Of a DNA stretch of 64,000 nucleotides, positions 26,508 through 37,295 are shown one piece after another. The translations under genes and the position numbers were made by a program. The stretch is from Sipunculus nudus (lineage: Eukaryota; Annelida; Sipuncula; Golfingiida; Sipunculidae). The stretch's first letter is position 1; the number at the start of each line of letters is the position of its first letter. The notes below the pieces were generated by a model that saw nothing but the letters and a program-made list of their open reading frames with translations, ran no database searches and was not told where the DNA came from. The DNA is taken from NCBI GenBank assembly GCA_026874595.1, contig CM049307.1, forward strand, positions 21,741,079 to 21,805,078, given 5' to 3'.

Positions 26508-27344
26508 ATTTAGACTTTTTATTTGCTTCGAAGAAAAAACTTTTAGAAGGAAAAATGTGATTTAAAATCAAGTTACCATTATCAAATCGTTTTATAAGAA
26601 GGAGGCATTAAGAGGCGTAAAATGAGGAATGTCAGTGGGTTTATGTGGTCTTGCTGACCATGCAGGCTGTAGGGTAATCTCGTGGCACCCACTGAAACAA
26701 ATAAGGCTTGTTTGGTAAAATGCCAAAGTCACTCCATTTACTGCATTATCTTTCCAGGTTATTTATCAACTAGATTTCACTCTTTACGTGAGAGGTCACC
26801 AAGGGTGGTGTTTAGCAGATCCATCAAGGTAGAGGAGACATCTTGGCATTACAAATGTTCAGTAAGTGACGCTTCTTTCCAGAAGAAATATATCAAAACT
26901 GTCAGTTCCATTTCCATTTCGTCATCCCTTGAAAAGCATCAAAGAGAAATGACGAACGACGGCATTTGTGTTCAGATTAAGTGCTTATAACCTTGGTTGA
27001 CTTGATGTTACTCCATCGTATGAAGATTAATCGTTCGAGTTGCAATCTTCGGTTTTCAAATAAGTGCAACAACCTAGAGTCATATTTTAAATTAGAGAAT
27101 GGTGTCGCAGACGTGGATGTTTTCATAAGTACATTTCCAAGATAAGTTCAGTCAAAATAATAGTTTTTTTTTATGGAACCTCAGTCAGTTAAAAACACAT
27201 GCTTTAACAGTTTCTGGCTGAATAGTGCACTTACATACGATAAAAATATAGCAGTATGTCTTCTGATTATATAAACATAAAAATAATAATGAATAGACTA
27301 TAGTGAGCATACGTGGGGTTGCCACTTTGATACGCCCTTGTAAT

Positions 27345-27535
27345 TTTTTTGCCTCCGAGGGCATACCCGATTGTGTGTATTTTTGTGTGTGTTTATGTGT
27401 TTATTTTTGCAACATAACACATGGGCCAGTAAAAATCTATTATAGATTTTGGCTTGGATCCGGCAAATGATCCGGATTCAGAAACGTCATAAAGGAATAT
27501 TCACAATTGTACAGTCACTTATACGCGAATAAACC
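27345..27535 (+). repeat. Dispersed repeat R1, copy 2
   Basis: Same block order as copies at 1234-1396 (minus) and 37065-37295. It keeps the inverted arms GGATCCGG (27456-27463) and CCGGATTC (27472-27479) around a short loop, followed by AACGTCAT and GGAATATTCACAA. Confidence 0.75.
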
Positions 27536-28174
27536 TTGAAATATGGGACGAATAAGAAAGCATGGCGGAGACTTGCATTGCTTAGAATGCAGATTTATCG
27601 TGTAAGGGATTTTGGTTCCAAAAGTATCACCTGTGCCGTCTTTATAGTGAGTTTATTTTAACTTTATGTATACATTAACTTCCACCACAGCCATTACCAA
27701 GTCCTTATGTATGAATGGTCCTAAAATTGTGCCATAAGCAACAATTTCATAGGTCCCAGTGGTGACCTTTTTTATTATACGAAACATGTCCCAGTAAAAG
27801 GCCAGAGAAAGCCAGCTTGCTCCGTTGTCTGGAAACTTTTTTTTTTTTTATTTGCCGAACCCTGATTATTTGAAACCCATGACCTGTAATACGAGGATTT
27901 TTTTACAGGATCTGACAGAATAATTTTCCCGCGATCTCTGCTGGATCTTGTAAACAACCATGAAAGCCATAAAACCAATAATAATTAAAAAAATCTTGAA
28001 TGAGACGCTAACGTTACCATACAGCAAAAGACGATAGACTTTTTTATTTATTTTTTAAGTGCCATATGTTACGACCAAAACTTTTTACATACTTTCCTAC
28101 ATGCAGATGTATACGCGACGAAGATAAACAGCGACAAGGATTGAAGGCTGGCAGTTCAACGTGGTCGATGGGGC

Positions 28175-28562
28175 CTGTTACAACTGATAATGTAATAATC
28201 AACTTATAATGTAACATCAACCAATAATGTAATAAGAAACCAACCTATAATGCTACATAAAATTGATAATGTAACAACAAATCAACTGATAATGTAACAT
28301 AAACTGATAATATAATAAAAAAACAACCAATTATATGTAACGATTACCAATAATGTAAACAAATTCAACCGATAATGTAATAAATTTTGCTAACCGATAA
28401 TGTAATAATAAATTAAACGATAATGTAAAAACGTTCCCATACCGTTCATGTTTAAAAACATTAACCGTTCATGTTATAACACTTCATTTTCCCTGACCAA
28501 TCCGTGGAAGCCACTTTTAATCCAGTTAAACTTGTAAGTGTGAGATCATCCGCATGTTTCAT
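28175..28562 (+). repeat. Left arm of the foldback element
   Basis: About 14 copies of a TGATAATGTAA-like word separated by A-rich spacers of 5-15 bp, then the unique block shared with 31718-32094. Word variants such as CCTATAATGC and CCAATTATATG show substantial decay. Confidence 0.85.
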
Positions 28563-28584
28563 TACTATCCATGGCAGTTCTTTA

Positions 28585-29278
28585 TCAGCTCAGCTGACTG
28601 AAAGTCATCTGAGCTATAGTGATCATTCTTTGTCCGTCATCCGTCCGTCCCTTAATATGGCACAGTCGTAACCGCTTGACCTAGAAACTTATAATTGAAA
28701 CCCTTGGAGTTCCACGATAATCACCTTGGAAACCTGAAATTATGTCGCTCCGACCTTTATCACGCGAGCAATGGGGCTCGTACGCACCCTCCAGGATCTA
28801 GTATCTGAAAAAAGGCTTTTGCTTTGATTGTCATGATTCTTGACATGCATATTGATTATGAAGCGTTTCATCAGTTCACGAAGACTGGTGGTGCATTCTT
28901 TTTATTTTTTTATTTTTTTTTATTTTTTTACATTTTAATTTTTGAGATCTTCAGAAAAGTCTTTGCATTAACAAAGCACTAGTCGTAGACTTGTGTATAT
29001 TTTTTTTATGGGGGGGGGGGAGGGGGATGATTGTTAGGCAAATTTTCTAAAAGCTGAAATTAGGGCATGGAATCTTATAACCCAGCATGTAGGGAGTTCT
29101 TGGTAAAAATATTCATGGAAACCCAACATAAGGTCATTGTAACCTATTTCCGAAAGAATATGAGAAAAAACATGATATTTAGCATATTGATGAAGGTTTC
29201 ATCTAAAATATTATCAAAGGTAATGTATGTAACCTGTATGTCAAAATCAGGTGAGCATGATGGTCTATGGGCCACTTA
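28585..29278 (+). mobile_element. Helentron-like element family A, short copy (H1)
   Basis: The 5' end contains GCTCAGCTGA (28588-28597) and the CTGAGCTATAGTGATCA leader followed by GTCCGTC words. About one degenerate ~340-bp monomer follows. The 3' end carries TCAGGTGAGC, a GGTCTATGGGCC hairpin and ACTTATT, the degenerate form of the end seen at 36030-36062. The 5' end lies at the inner edge of the foldback arm. No coding capacity. Confidence 0.7.
29010..29027. repeat. Poly-G tract
   Basis: A run of ten or more G followed by AGGGGG, inside the family A copy. Confidence 0.8.
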
Positions 29279-29324
29279 TTTCAGTTAACAAATATCTTGC
29301 TGGGTCATAGTAAAATAGATGCCA

Positions 29325-29400
29325 ACCGCCAATGGGATTTGAACTTACAATCTTCCCTCTAGAAGGCCAGGGTGATAATGACATTGAGATTTTCGATGTC
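29325..29400 (-). repeat. tRNA-derived (SINE-like) remnant, weak
   Basis: On the minus strand the phrase CTGGCCTTCTAG followed about 13 bp later by AGTTCAAATCCC resembles an anticodon arm and T-arm (B-box GTTCAAATCC). No A-box or acceptor stem is recognisable, so it is at best a decayed SINE head. Confidence 0.3.
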
Positions 29401-30042
29401 GTAAGTTGAGCTGAATTATCATAATAGCCTTCATGAAACATGCGACCCTACATGGACAGGCACATATTAATATTCAAATACAATAAAAACACACACATAC
29501 ATTCCACTATCATGTAAAGCTGTGTTTCTGACCTTCAAACTATATTATTAAATAAGTGTAATTTTGTTTTTTAAAAGCATCAGATGAACAACAATATAAA
29601 CATATTAAAACCCAAATATTAGCAATGTACGATAGAAAGAACATCGGGTCACAGTTATGTAAAGCTACTTCATATATATGAAACTGTCCTTTTTTCTCCC
29701 CGATACTTTGAAATTATACAAACTGTTATTACTCCCAAAAACATCTAGACCAGAGTAGTATCAGAGATTATTCATCATCTTAATAAAAATTATATGGGCC
29801 ATTACAAATTGCAATGAAATATATCAAAACTTGTACAAACCATTTTATTATATGTTTCTCTACGTATTTCCCCCTTGTATGATGAAATTACATGAAAAGC
29901 ATATGTACTTAAATCAAAACAATTTAGGCCTTAGTGGCATATAAGACCATTCATCATCATTATTATTATATCTTGGCAATTACCATTTACTTATAACATA
30001 TATCATTTGTTGCCTACCAGAGTGGTAGGAGTTTAGCACTTC

Positions 30043-30240
30043 TCACTTACCGGAAACACTGCAGTTGTAGCAGATCTTCTTGGCTATAACCGCTGCTTTA
30101 TACAGTAAGGTTATCTGGGTCTGACCACCGGGATCGGCACAGAGCAAAGAATTGAAATCAGACCCATGAGACGCTGGTAACGTATTATGCATACAGCTCC
30201 AAATTTTAAACGAGCGACACCCGCTCTCGTTGATGCACAT
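30043..30240 (-). CDS. Possible isolated exon, unknown function
   Basis: A 65-codon minus-strand frame beginning MCINESGC and ending CYNCSVSG, followed at once by a consensus splice donor (CCG|GTAAGTGAG). It is richer in GC and CpG than its flanks and contains six Cys. I recognise no domain. The upstream acceptor is not convincing, so this could be a first exon starting at the ATG, a captured exon inside the 28175-32094 foldback, or a chance frame. No partner exon was found on either side. Confidence 0.3.
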   Translation of the reverse strand: MCINESGCRSFKIWSCMHNTLPASHGSDFNSLLCADPGGQTQITLLYKAAVIAKKICYNCSVSGK

Positions 30241-30289
30241 GCGATATATTGCACAAAATATAGGTCACCATGACATAATTTCAGCTTTC

Positions 30290-31352
30290 GTAGAAGATTT
30301 GCCGAAGATCTCCCCAGATATAGAGTAAAAGGTTTTAGGATTAATGGTTACGGCTTGTGTCCTGACAATGCCAAGACTTATTTGGGTCAGCTGACTGACA
30401 TGTTAACAATATGTCCTTTCACAGACAACTAATTAAGATCATGTCGGTGAAATCATCATTCATGCATATAGCTTTAGTTCATCAAGACCTATAAGAACAT
30501 CAAATTTGATGACAATCTATCCAGCCGTTCCTGATGAATCAGGCATATTGTGTCTATTTTGCATTATTTCTGGGGTGCTCAGAAATATCCCATAGCATGG
30601 ATAATATATGGGTAATAGAGACTTTATTTAAGATTTTCTAGGAGACTTTTCCCGAACCTTCCTAGAAGACAAAATAAAAGAGTCTATGTCCAAAGGTAAT
30701 TGAGCCCCACAGCTCAGAGAATATTGGTAACAGAGACCTAATTTCATGTTTCTAAGATGAACCTCCCTGGATGACAAATTAAACGATTCTAGGTTATGAT
30801 TTTATGCCCTGCCTTGATATCAAATTTTCAATTGTTCTAGGGGTACTTCTGAGCGTCATAGCTCGGAGGTTATGGGTAATATCAGGTTTCCAAGAAGACT
30901 TTTCGTAGGCCTCTCTAGATGTTAAGTAAGAATATTTTTGGTCTACTGGTTACGATTTGTGGCCTGTTAACAAGTGACCGTATCTTTCAGGGTCTCAAAA
31001 ATAGAAAAAAATCATTAAATTTCGAAAACAAAAAAGTCATGAAAGACTCCATGATCATTGTACATGCAAAGGGTCATGCCAATCAATGAAATACTCATTC
31101 GGATACTTGAGCTTCAGTACAATATTTTTATTTTTTTCTGGGGGTTACTTACGAGCCCTATAGCTCGGAAGAAAAGGGGTAACAGGGACTTAATTTCAGG
31201 TTTCCAAAGAGAACACTTATGGACCTCCCTAGATGAACCATTAGAAGTTTCTAGATCTGACGGTTACGATTTGTGTCCTGTTAACGGTCGGACGGACGGC
31301 GGACAAAGGGTGATCGCTCTAGCTCAGATGACTTACAATCAGCTGAGCTTAA
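30290..31352 (-). mobile_element. Helentron-like element family A, copy H2
   Basis: On the minus strand it starts with AAGCTCAGCTGA and ATCTGAGCTAGAGCGATCA plus GTCCGCCGTCCGTCC, followed by degenerate monomers. Near 30388-30520 lies the family's 3'-proximal segment (CATGTTAACAATATGTCC, AACATCAAATTTGATGACAA), also present at 56950-57080. A monomer fragment at 30290-30385 lies beyond it, so the 3' end is rearranged. The 99-codon frame at 31058-31357 is a frame through this repeat. Confidence 0.65.
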
Positions 31353-31384
31353 AATAGAATTGCGTAATAATTAGAAATAAAAAA

Positions 31385-31697
31385 GGGGATGCCAAACAGT
31401 TTTCATGAACTGATAAAGCACGCCATAATCAATAGGCCTGTAAAGAATCATGACAATCATTGTATTAGTTTTTCAGATACTGTAGCCTTTGTACTGTATA
31501 ATTTTTTTCTCATTTCATTTTTCTGGAGGGTACTTACGAGCTACATAGCTCGGATGAAATAGGTCGGAGCGACGTTATATCAGGTTTCCAAGGTGATTAT
31601 CGTGGAACTCCATGTCTTTCACTTATACGTCCTAGGCCCAGAGGTCAAATAATGATCACTATAGCTCAGATGACATTCAGTCAGCTGAGCTGAGAAA
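31385..31697 (-). mobile_element. Helentron-like element family A, fragment H3
   Basis: Minus-strand 5' end (CTCAGCTCAGCTGACTGAA, ATCTGAGCTATAGTGATCA) with part of one monomer. It is the mirror partner of the start of H1 and forms the inner part of the right foldback arm. Confidence 0.65.
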
Positions 31698-31717
31698 GAC
31701 ATGCAAAGGATTGTTTT

Positions 31718-32094
31718 GAAATCTGTGGATGATATCACATTTATAACTGAATTAGAAGTGGATTTCAAGGATTGGTCAGGGACGCTGCAGCGTTATTACA
31801 TTAACGGTAATTTTTTTTTACATTAACAGTTTAGGAACTTTTTTACATTATCAGTTAATTTATTATTACGTTATCGGTTAGCAAAAGTTATTACATTATC
31901 GGTTGATTTTGTTTTACATTATTGGTTATTGTTACATTATCGCTTGTTTTTTTATTACGTTATCAGTAAATTTTTCAATATCAGTTTAATTATTGTTTCA
32001 TTATCAGTTTGTGTTACATTATCGGCTGATTTGTTATTACATTATCGGTTGATGCTACATTACAAGTTGATAATTACATTATCAGTTGTAACAG
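31718..32094 (-). repeat. Right arm of the foldback element
   Basis: Mirror copy of 28175-28562: TTACATTATCGGTT-type words with T-rich spacers, ending GTTGTAACAG. Confidence 0.85.
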
Positions 32095-33010
32095 CACCGT
32101 CTTGGGATCTTTGGGATCTCAACTCTGGTGATTGTTCTTATGCTCACAACGCAGAATCGGACTTAAAACTACAAGACTGCCGCACCGAGGTTTCTATTTA
32201 TACAGATGGCGTAGGTAAAAATGTAGCATAGAAGACAATGTAGTCCGTTCAAGTAAATTGGATAAACATCGTTTCAAGGCAACTCACATAAACATGGGTG
32301 TTTTGTGGTAAGCACACGGAATAAGTACTATTTTGTTAGCAGATACATGTGAAATGTAAACAGGTGTTTACTTGGAATGTAAGAAATCTTATTTTAGAGT
32401 TTGACAACACATGTAGTCCCGGCCATCCGTAAGTCCCAAACAGGCAGAGGTTCGATCCGAGTAGAAACGACATCTGGCGGAGGGGTTGTTCTTTTGGGGT
32501 AATCCTTGTAAACTAAAATAAGGATCTCATCACGGACACTGTTATAGTTTTGATAAGTTTTCATACATTTTAGTACAATGTTGAATGGCAGGAAAATTTT
32601 AAATATCATTATTATTCCCTAGGTTTGTTGCCACTTTCAGGTATAACATCATATTAAACTAAGCTGAACTTGCTGTCCGTTAATTTCAGCCCGAGAGTAT
32701 ATCTCGTTCACTAAAGGATTAAACCAATACGCACTCTAACCATAGGTAGATACACTACTAGCAACACCAATATACGGAAGTGTTCTAGAGACCATGCCAA
32801 AACCACTCCTTGCCTTGAAACCGCCCTTCAGGTTGCAATTCAAAACATGTCAAAACACGTTTATTGAAAGCCTCCTATGGTCCAAAGGGTAAGATCTCTT
32901 GACGTCACTTTGACATCTAATAATGACATTTGTGATTACCAAAACACACATAGGCGTTATATAAATGCACTATTTTTAATCATGACTCTTAAAAAAAATT
33001 TTTCTTTTTT
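32095..33010. other. Stretch without a supported gene
   Basis: Spacer between the foldback and the family A element. A B-box-like GGTTCGATCC occurs near 32450 without a matching A-box. The minus frame at 32394-32609 is not recognisable. Confidence 0.45.
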
Positions 33011-36000
33011 TAGGTCAGCTAACTGAAATTCATCTGAGCTATAGCGATCACTCTTCGTCCGTCGTCCGTCCGGCCGTCCGTTAACAGGGCACAAATTGAA
33101 TACTCTTGACCTGGAATCTTCCAACTTGACATCCTGGGAGGTCCGTGAAAAATCTCCTTGAACCCTGAAATTAGATCTCTGTTACCCATATTCTTCGAGC
33201 TATGGGTCTCATAAGCCCCCCCCCCCCCCCATAATAATAAAAAAATTGATACAAAAGCTCAAGTAGTTGAATAACTACTGCATTGATCACCATGATTCTC
33301 TGCATGAACATTAATCATGGAGCGTTCCATTAGTTCCTGCAAACTGGTGGCACTACATGTATTTTTTTCGAATTTTTACGAATATTTTTCTCTACTTTGA
33401 GACCTTCAAAGAAGCTGTCATATGTTAACAGGGCAAAAATCATAACCACTGGATCTTGAATCTTCTCACTTGACATCAGGGGAGGTCCACAAAAAGTCTA
33501 CTTGGAAACCTAAAATTAGGTCTCTGTTACTCATACCCTCTCAGCTATGGGGCTCGTAAGTACCCCTCAGAATAATTAAAAATATGATACAAAAGCTCCA
33601 GTATCTGAACAACTAATCCATTGATCAATATGATTCTGCGCATGAATATTGATCATGGAGTGTTCCATCAGTTTCTGCAAACTGGTGGCGCCAACTGTAT
33701 TTTTTCGAATATTTACGAATTTTTTCTCAATTTTTGAGACCTTCAAAGAAATTGTCATCTGTTAACAGGGCACAAATCATACCCACTATTCGTTGAATCT
33801 TCTTATTTGACATTAAGGGAAGTCCATGAAAAATCTCTGTGGAAACCTGAAATTAGGTCTCTGTTACCCATATCCTCCGAGCTAATGGGCTTGTAAGTAC
33901 CCCTATGATTAATTAAAAAGTTTATACAAAAGCTCTAGTATATGAATAACTAATGCACTGATGGCCATGGTTTTTGCATGCATATTGATCATGGAGTGTT
34001 TCAACAGTTCCTGCAGAATGGTGGCACCACCTGTATTTATAATTTGTACACTCGTTTTCCTATTTTTTGAGACCTTCAAATAAAGCCTCATATTGTAAGA
34101 GGGCACAAATAGTAGCCCCTTGACCTAGAATCTTCATACTTGACATCAGGGGAGGTCCATGGATAGTCTTCATGGAAAATTGAAATTAGGCCTCTGTTAC
34201 CCATATCCTCCGAGCTATTGGGCTCATATGTCCCCCCCCCTGAAAAATTGTATCCGCCAAAACAGTTCTGCGGATTCTATGTTTTCAGTCGGACGCCGCC
34301 GCCGCATAGGTTTCCGGTGAATTCCTACATAACCACCGGGTACAAATTTTAAAAAATTCGGAATTATGATCGGGTCACACGTGTGAACTGCTGCGCTCTC
34401 ATTTTTGGTTGACCTCTGACCTTTCCTCTCTGCCCAGTGTCCATTTGTGCGTCTGTTTCCATACATAAACCCACATATCTGGGGAACCGTTTGACCGATC
34501 AGACTAAAACTTTTGCTCAAATGTAGCCCTTGGATAGCTTTATAACATACACTAAAATGGTAACGCCACCTGCAATCATTTTGCACAGTGTCCATCTGTT
34601 CATCTGCCTTCGGATGAAATCACTCATATCTCTGCATTTGTTGGAATTATCCACTTGAAATTTTGCATGTGGATACATCCTGGATAATTTTCATTATTTT
34701 ATGACAGGTGGCGCCACCTACATTCACGTCCAGGCTGCAGACATACAGGCTTATATCTTAAGACTGGTTTGATACATCCTTTTGAAATTTATGTTTACGC
34801 TGCAGACATTCAGGGTTATATGCAACACACCTCACTTTTTTTCTCCTTGCCACTCAATCCATGCCTCACTTGACATATCCCCCTGAAATTTTGCATGTGT
34901 ATAGATCTCACATAGCTCTTAATCATACACAAAATTGTTGGCGCCACCTGAAACAATTTTTGCACCACCTCCTTTTGTTTGTCTGCTGCTTTATACATCT
35001 TGGATAGCTTTCTGGATGATGTGGCAGGTTGCGCCACCAACATTTATGTTTAAGCTGCAAAATCCAGGCTTATATCTCAGGACTGGTTTGCTGTATCTTC
35101 CCGAAATTTTGCATGTGTTTAGATCTCACATAGCTCTTTATCATACACAAAACTGGGGCGCCACGTGCAACCATTTTTGCACAGCGTCTGTCTGTTTGTC
35201 TGCCGTGGGATAAAATCACTCATCTCAGTAGTGGTTTGACTTATCTGCCTTAAATTTGCATGTTTATAAATCTTGGATAGCTTTCTTGATTTTGTGGCAG
35301 ATGGCGCCACCTGCATTTATATTTACGCTGCAGACATTCAGGGTTATATGCAACACACCTAGCTCACTCTATTTCTCCTTGCCACTCAATCCATGCCTCA
35401 TTGACATATTCCCCTGAAATTTTGCATGTGTATAGATCTCCCATTGCTCTTAATCATACACAAAATTGTTGGCGCCACCTGCAACCATTTTTGCACCACC
35501 TCCTTCTGTGTGTCTGCTGTTGGATAAAATCACTCATGTACAAGTAGTGGTTTGACTTATCTGCCTAAAATTTTGCATATGCATACAACTTGGATAGCTT
35601 TCTTGATTTTGTGGTAGGTGGAGCCACCTACGTACACATTTCCGCTGCAGACATCCATGCTAATATGCAACACACCTCACTCTATTTCTCCTTGCCACTC
35701 AATCCATGCCTCACTTCATGTCGACTTCCCGTATTCTAGTTAAAAATTTGATACAAAAGATCCAGTATATGAATAACTAATGCATTGACTGCCACGATTG
35801 TTTGCATGCATATTGATCATGGAGTGTTTCATCAGTTCTTGCAGACTGGTGGCACTAGCTGTTTTTTTTCAAATTTTTACACATTTTTTTCTATTTATGA
35901 GACCTTCAAATGAAGTGGTCAACTGTCCAAAATCCCACTGAAACCCATTTCTTAGGCTTCTTCACAAACTTTATGATTTTTTTTTGCACTCTTGCTGTCA

Positions 36001-36062
36001 TTTTGCTCATTGTTCAACATTACTTGAATTCAGCTGAGCGTCATGGCCCATGGGCCACTAGT
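33011..36062 (+). mobile_element. Helentron-like element family A with nested insertion
   Basis: The 5' end is GGTCAGCTAACTGAA then ATCTGAGCTATAGCGATCAC and a GTCCGTC-rich leader. Four ~335-bp monomers follow, with GGTGGC-type cores near 33349, 33684, 34019 and 35849; the unit between the third and fourth is interrupted by 34250-35740. The 3' end carries TCAGCTGAGC (36030-36039), the inverse of the family's 5' GCTCAGCTGA, then the hairpin GGCCCATGGGCC (36045-36056) and CTAGT (36058-36062). This is the architecture of helentron-associated non-autonomous elements (HINEs). No Rep/helicase is present. Confidence 0.75.
34250..35740 (+). mobile_element. Helentron-like element family C, nested in family A
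   Basis: It interrupts a family A monomer: host sequence ends CTGAAAAATT before it and resumes TAAAAATTTGATACAAAAG after it, which fits insertion between two T. The end is ATTCTAGT (35733-35740). The interior holds roughly 200-300-bp units with GCGCCACCTGCAACCATTTTTGCA-like cores (about 34557, 34711, 34940, 35158, 35300, 35470, 35625) and CACTCAATCCATGCCTCA phrases at 34850, 35385 and 35697. A GTCGAC palindrome is near the end but no strong hairpin. Frames on the minus strand here (for example 34224-34595) are repeat shadows. Confidence 0.65.
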
Positions 36063-36124
36063 TTTATTTGAAAAAAAAAATGATGAACTGAATTTTCTTT
36101 CTTGAACAAAACTTTTAATAAAAA

Positions 36125-36490
36125 ATCTTTTTTAAGTCAGTCAAATACAAGTATACATGATCAAAAGAATAGAAGTATACTGTGATATAACTTTATCACT
36201 ATGACCTTTTCCCTATCGTCCTGTTGTCTGTCGTCTGTCACTCAGATTCGCGCGCAATATCTCAAGTCCCGTTTAAGAGATTGCTGTGAAATTTTTACAG
36301 ACTATCACGTCTTAGGAGATACGAGGTACCCATGAGGGGATGTGCGATATAGAATCTCAGTCCCATAAACATTCAATGTCACCACAAGGATGCCTTGGTG
36401 GGGAACTGGGCATCTAACATGTCTTCAGTTCGAAAAAGTCCCAACTCATATTGCCTTATTCAGGCAGCATATTTTTAACATTTAATTTCT
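36125..36490 (+). repeat. Possible dispersed repeat (single copy here)
   Basis: Contains CGCGCAATATCTCAAG and GAGATTGCTGTGAAATTTTTAC and CACAAGGATGCCTTG phrases that I associate with bivalve dispersed repeats of the same general type as families A-C. There is no second copy in this window to confirm it. Confidence 0.3.
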
Positions 36491-36592
36491 AAGATCGGAC
36501 GCGTCGAGTCATCACAGTGCACGGTAGCCAAGACATGAATGGTTCATAAATCAAGTAGGTTGTCACGATCAGTAATTTTCCTTCCAGCACTT

Positions 36593-36594
<2 letters not shown>

Positions 36595-36652
<58 letters not shown>
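36595..36652. repeat. (TA)n microsatellite
   Basis: About 29 TA dinucleotides, separated by a ~48-bp unique spacer from a second TA run. Confidence 0.97.
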
Positions 36653-36655
<3 letters not shown>

Positions 36656-36700
36656 CGAAAGTTAAGATAAACAGTGACGCCTTTTAGATAGACTAACTAG

Positions 36701-36713
36701 TTTATATATATAT

Positions 36714-36754
<41 letters not shown>
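36701..36754. repeat. (TA)n microsatellite, interrupted
   Basis: TA run with one GATA interruption, probably part of the same microsatellite cluster as 36595-36652. Confidence 0.95.
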
Positions 36755-36755
<1 letters not shown>

Positions 36756-37064
36756 TGACTGTTAATGTTGCCCCTAAGTCTTGGTAGATCTAATAACAGA
36801 GATGTACTGCCCTATAAAGCTTCTTCTGACAAACATGTTGGGTCTGTGTTGTCATGGTGTTCCTGGTTTGCTGACCTATGCTCCATTGACTTCTACTGAG
36901 AGAGAGGTGTCCTTGGCGTTTTGACAAACACGTTGCGTCTATAATGAATTGTTCCCGGTTCGCTGACCGATGTTGTATCGATTCCTGTCGAGAGAGAGAA
37001 ATCCTGCGGCTTCACATTAGGGTAGACTGTAAGACATAATTGATTGATACTATGGAAACTATAT

Positions 37065-37295
37065 ATTTGCCTCCGCCAGGAGGATATCCATTCATTTAGA
37101 TTTTTCGGTTTGTGTGTTTGTTCACAATGCAACTCGCGCAGTCATTAACTGAATCTTATAAACATTTCAGTCCCTTTCGGGAATGGGCCTTTGAAGAGTT
37201 TATATATAAAGAATTTCTGCGGATCCGGAACATGATCCGGATCCAGTAACGTCATCTAGGAATATTCACAAATATATATTTACTTATGCTAGAAT
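37065..37295 (+). repeat. Dispersed repeat R1, copy 3
   Basis: Contains TTGCCTCCGCCAGGAGG, GTGTGTTTGTTCACAA, the perfect inverted arms GGATCCGG (37221-37228) and CCGGATCC (37237-37244), then AACGTCAT and GGAATATTCACAA. It is the longest of the three copies and includes ~60 bp (GTCCCTTTCGGGAATGGGCC) not seen in the others. Confidence 0.78.

Larger units (their letters stand above)
22695..27344. other. Stretch without a firmly supported gene
   Basis: The longest frame, 24252-24638 on the minus strand (128 codons), starts MNSQLQTTYEGAVFYCH and matches no family I know; it has no visible splice donor and could be chance. Other frames at 23027, 25405, 25994 and 26682 look like AT-rich noise. Hairpin, C-tracts and a short duplication in this stretch are listed separately. 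Confidence 0.45.
28175..32094. mobile_element. 3.9-kb foldback element with sub-repeated arms
   Basis: The two ends are long inverted copies. Both begin CTGTTACAACTGATAATGTAAT when read inward and continue with ATCAACTT-TAATGTA-CATCAACC, then a shared inner block CCCTGACCAATCC-TG-AA-CCACT. The match runs on into the first ~80 bp of a family A helentron-like repeat on each side, giving arms of about 500 bp (28175-28680 and 31640-32094). The outer ~270 bp of each arm are degenerate repeats of an (A)CYGATAATGTAA word with variable spacers. No transposase is visible inside. No target duplication could be fixed at the edges. Confidence 0.8.

Noticed and set aside
28175-28450. CRISPR-like array because of regularly recurring ATAATGTAA words
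   Set aside because: The words are short, degenerate, irregularly spaced, and mirrored in the opposite arm of a foldback in a eukaryotic sequence.
34224-34595. 123-codon minus-strand frame
   Set aside because: It lies across the start of the nested family C repeat and the junction with family A. No domain is recognisable and the residues reflect the repeat.
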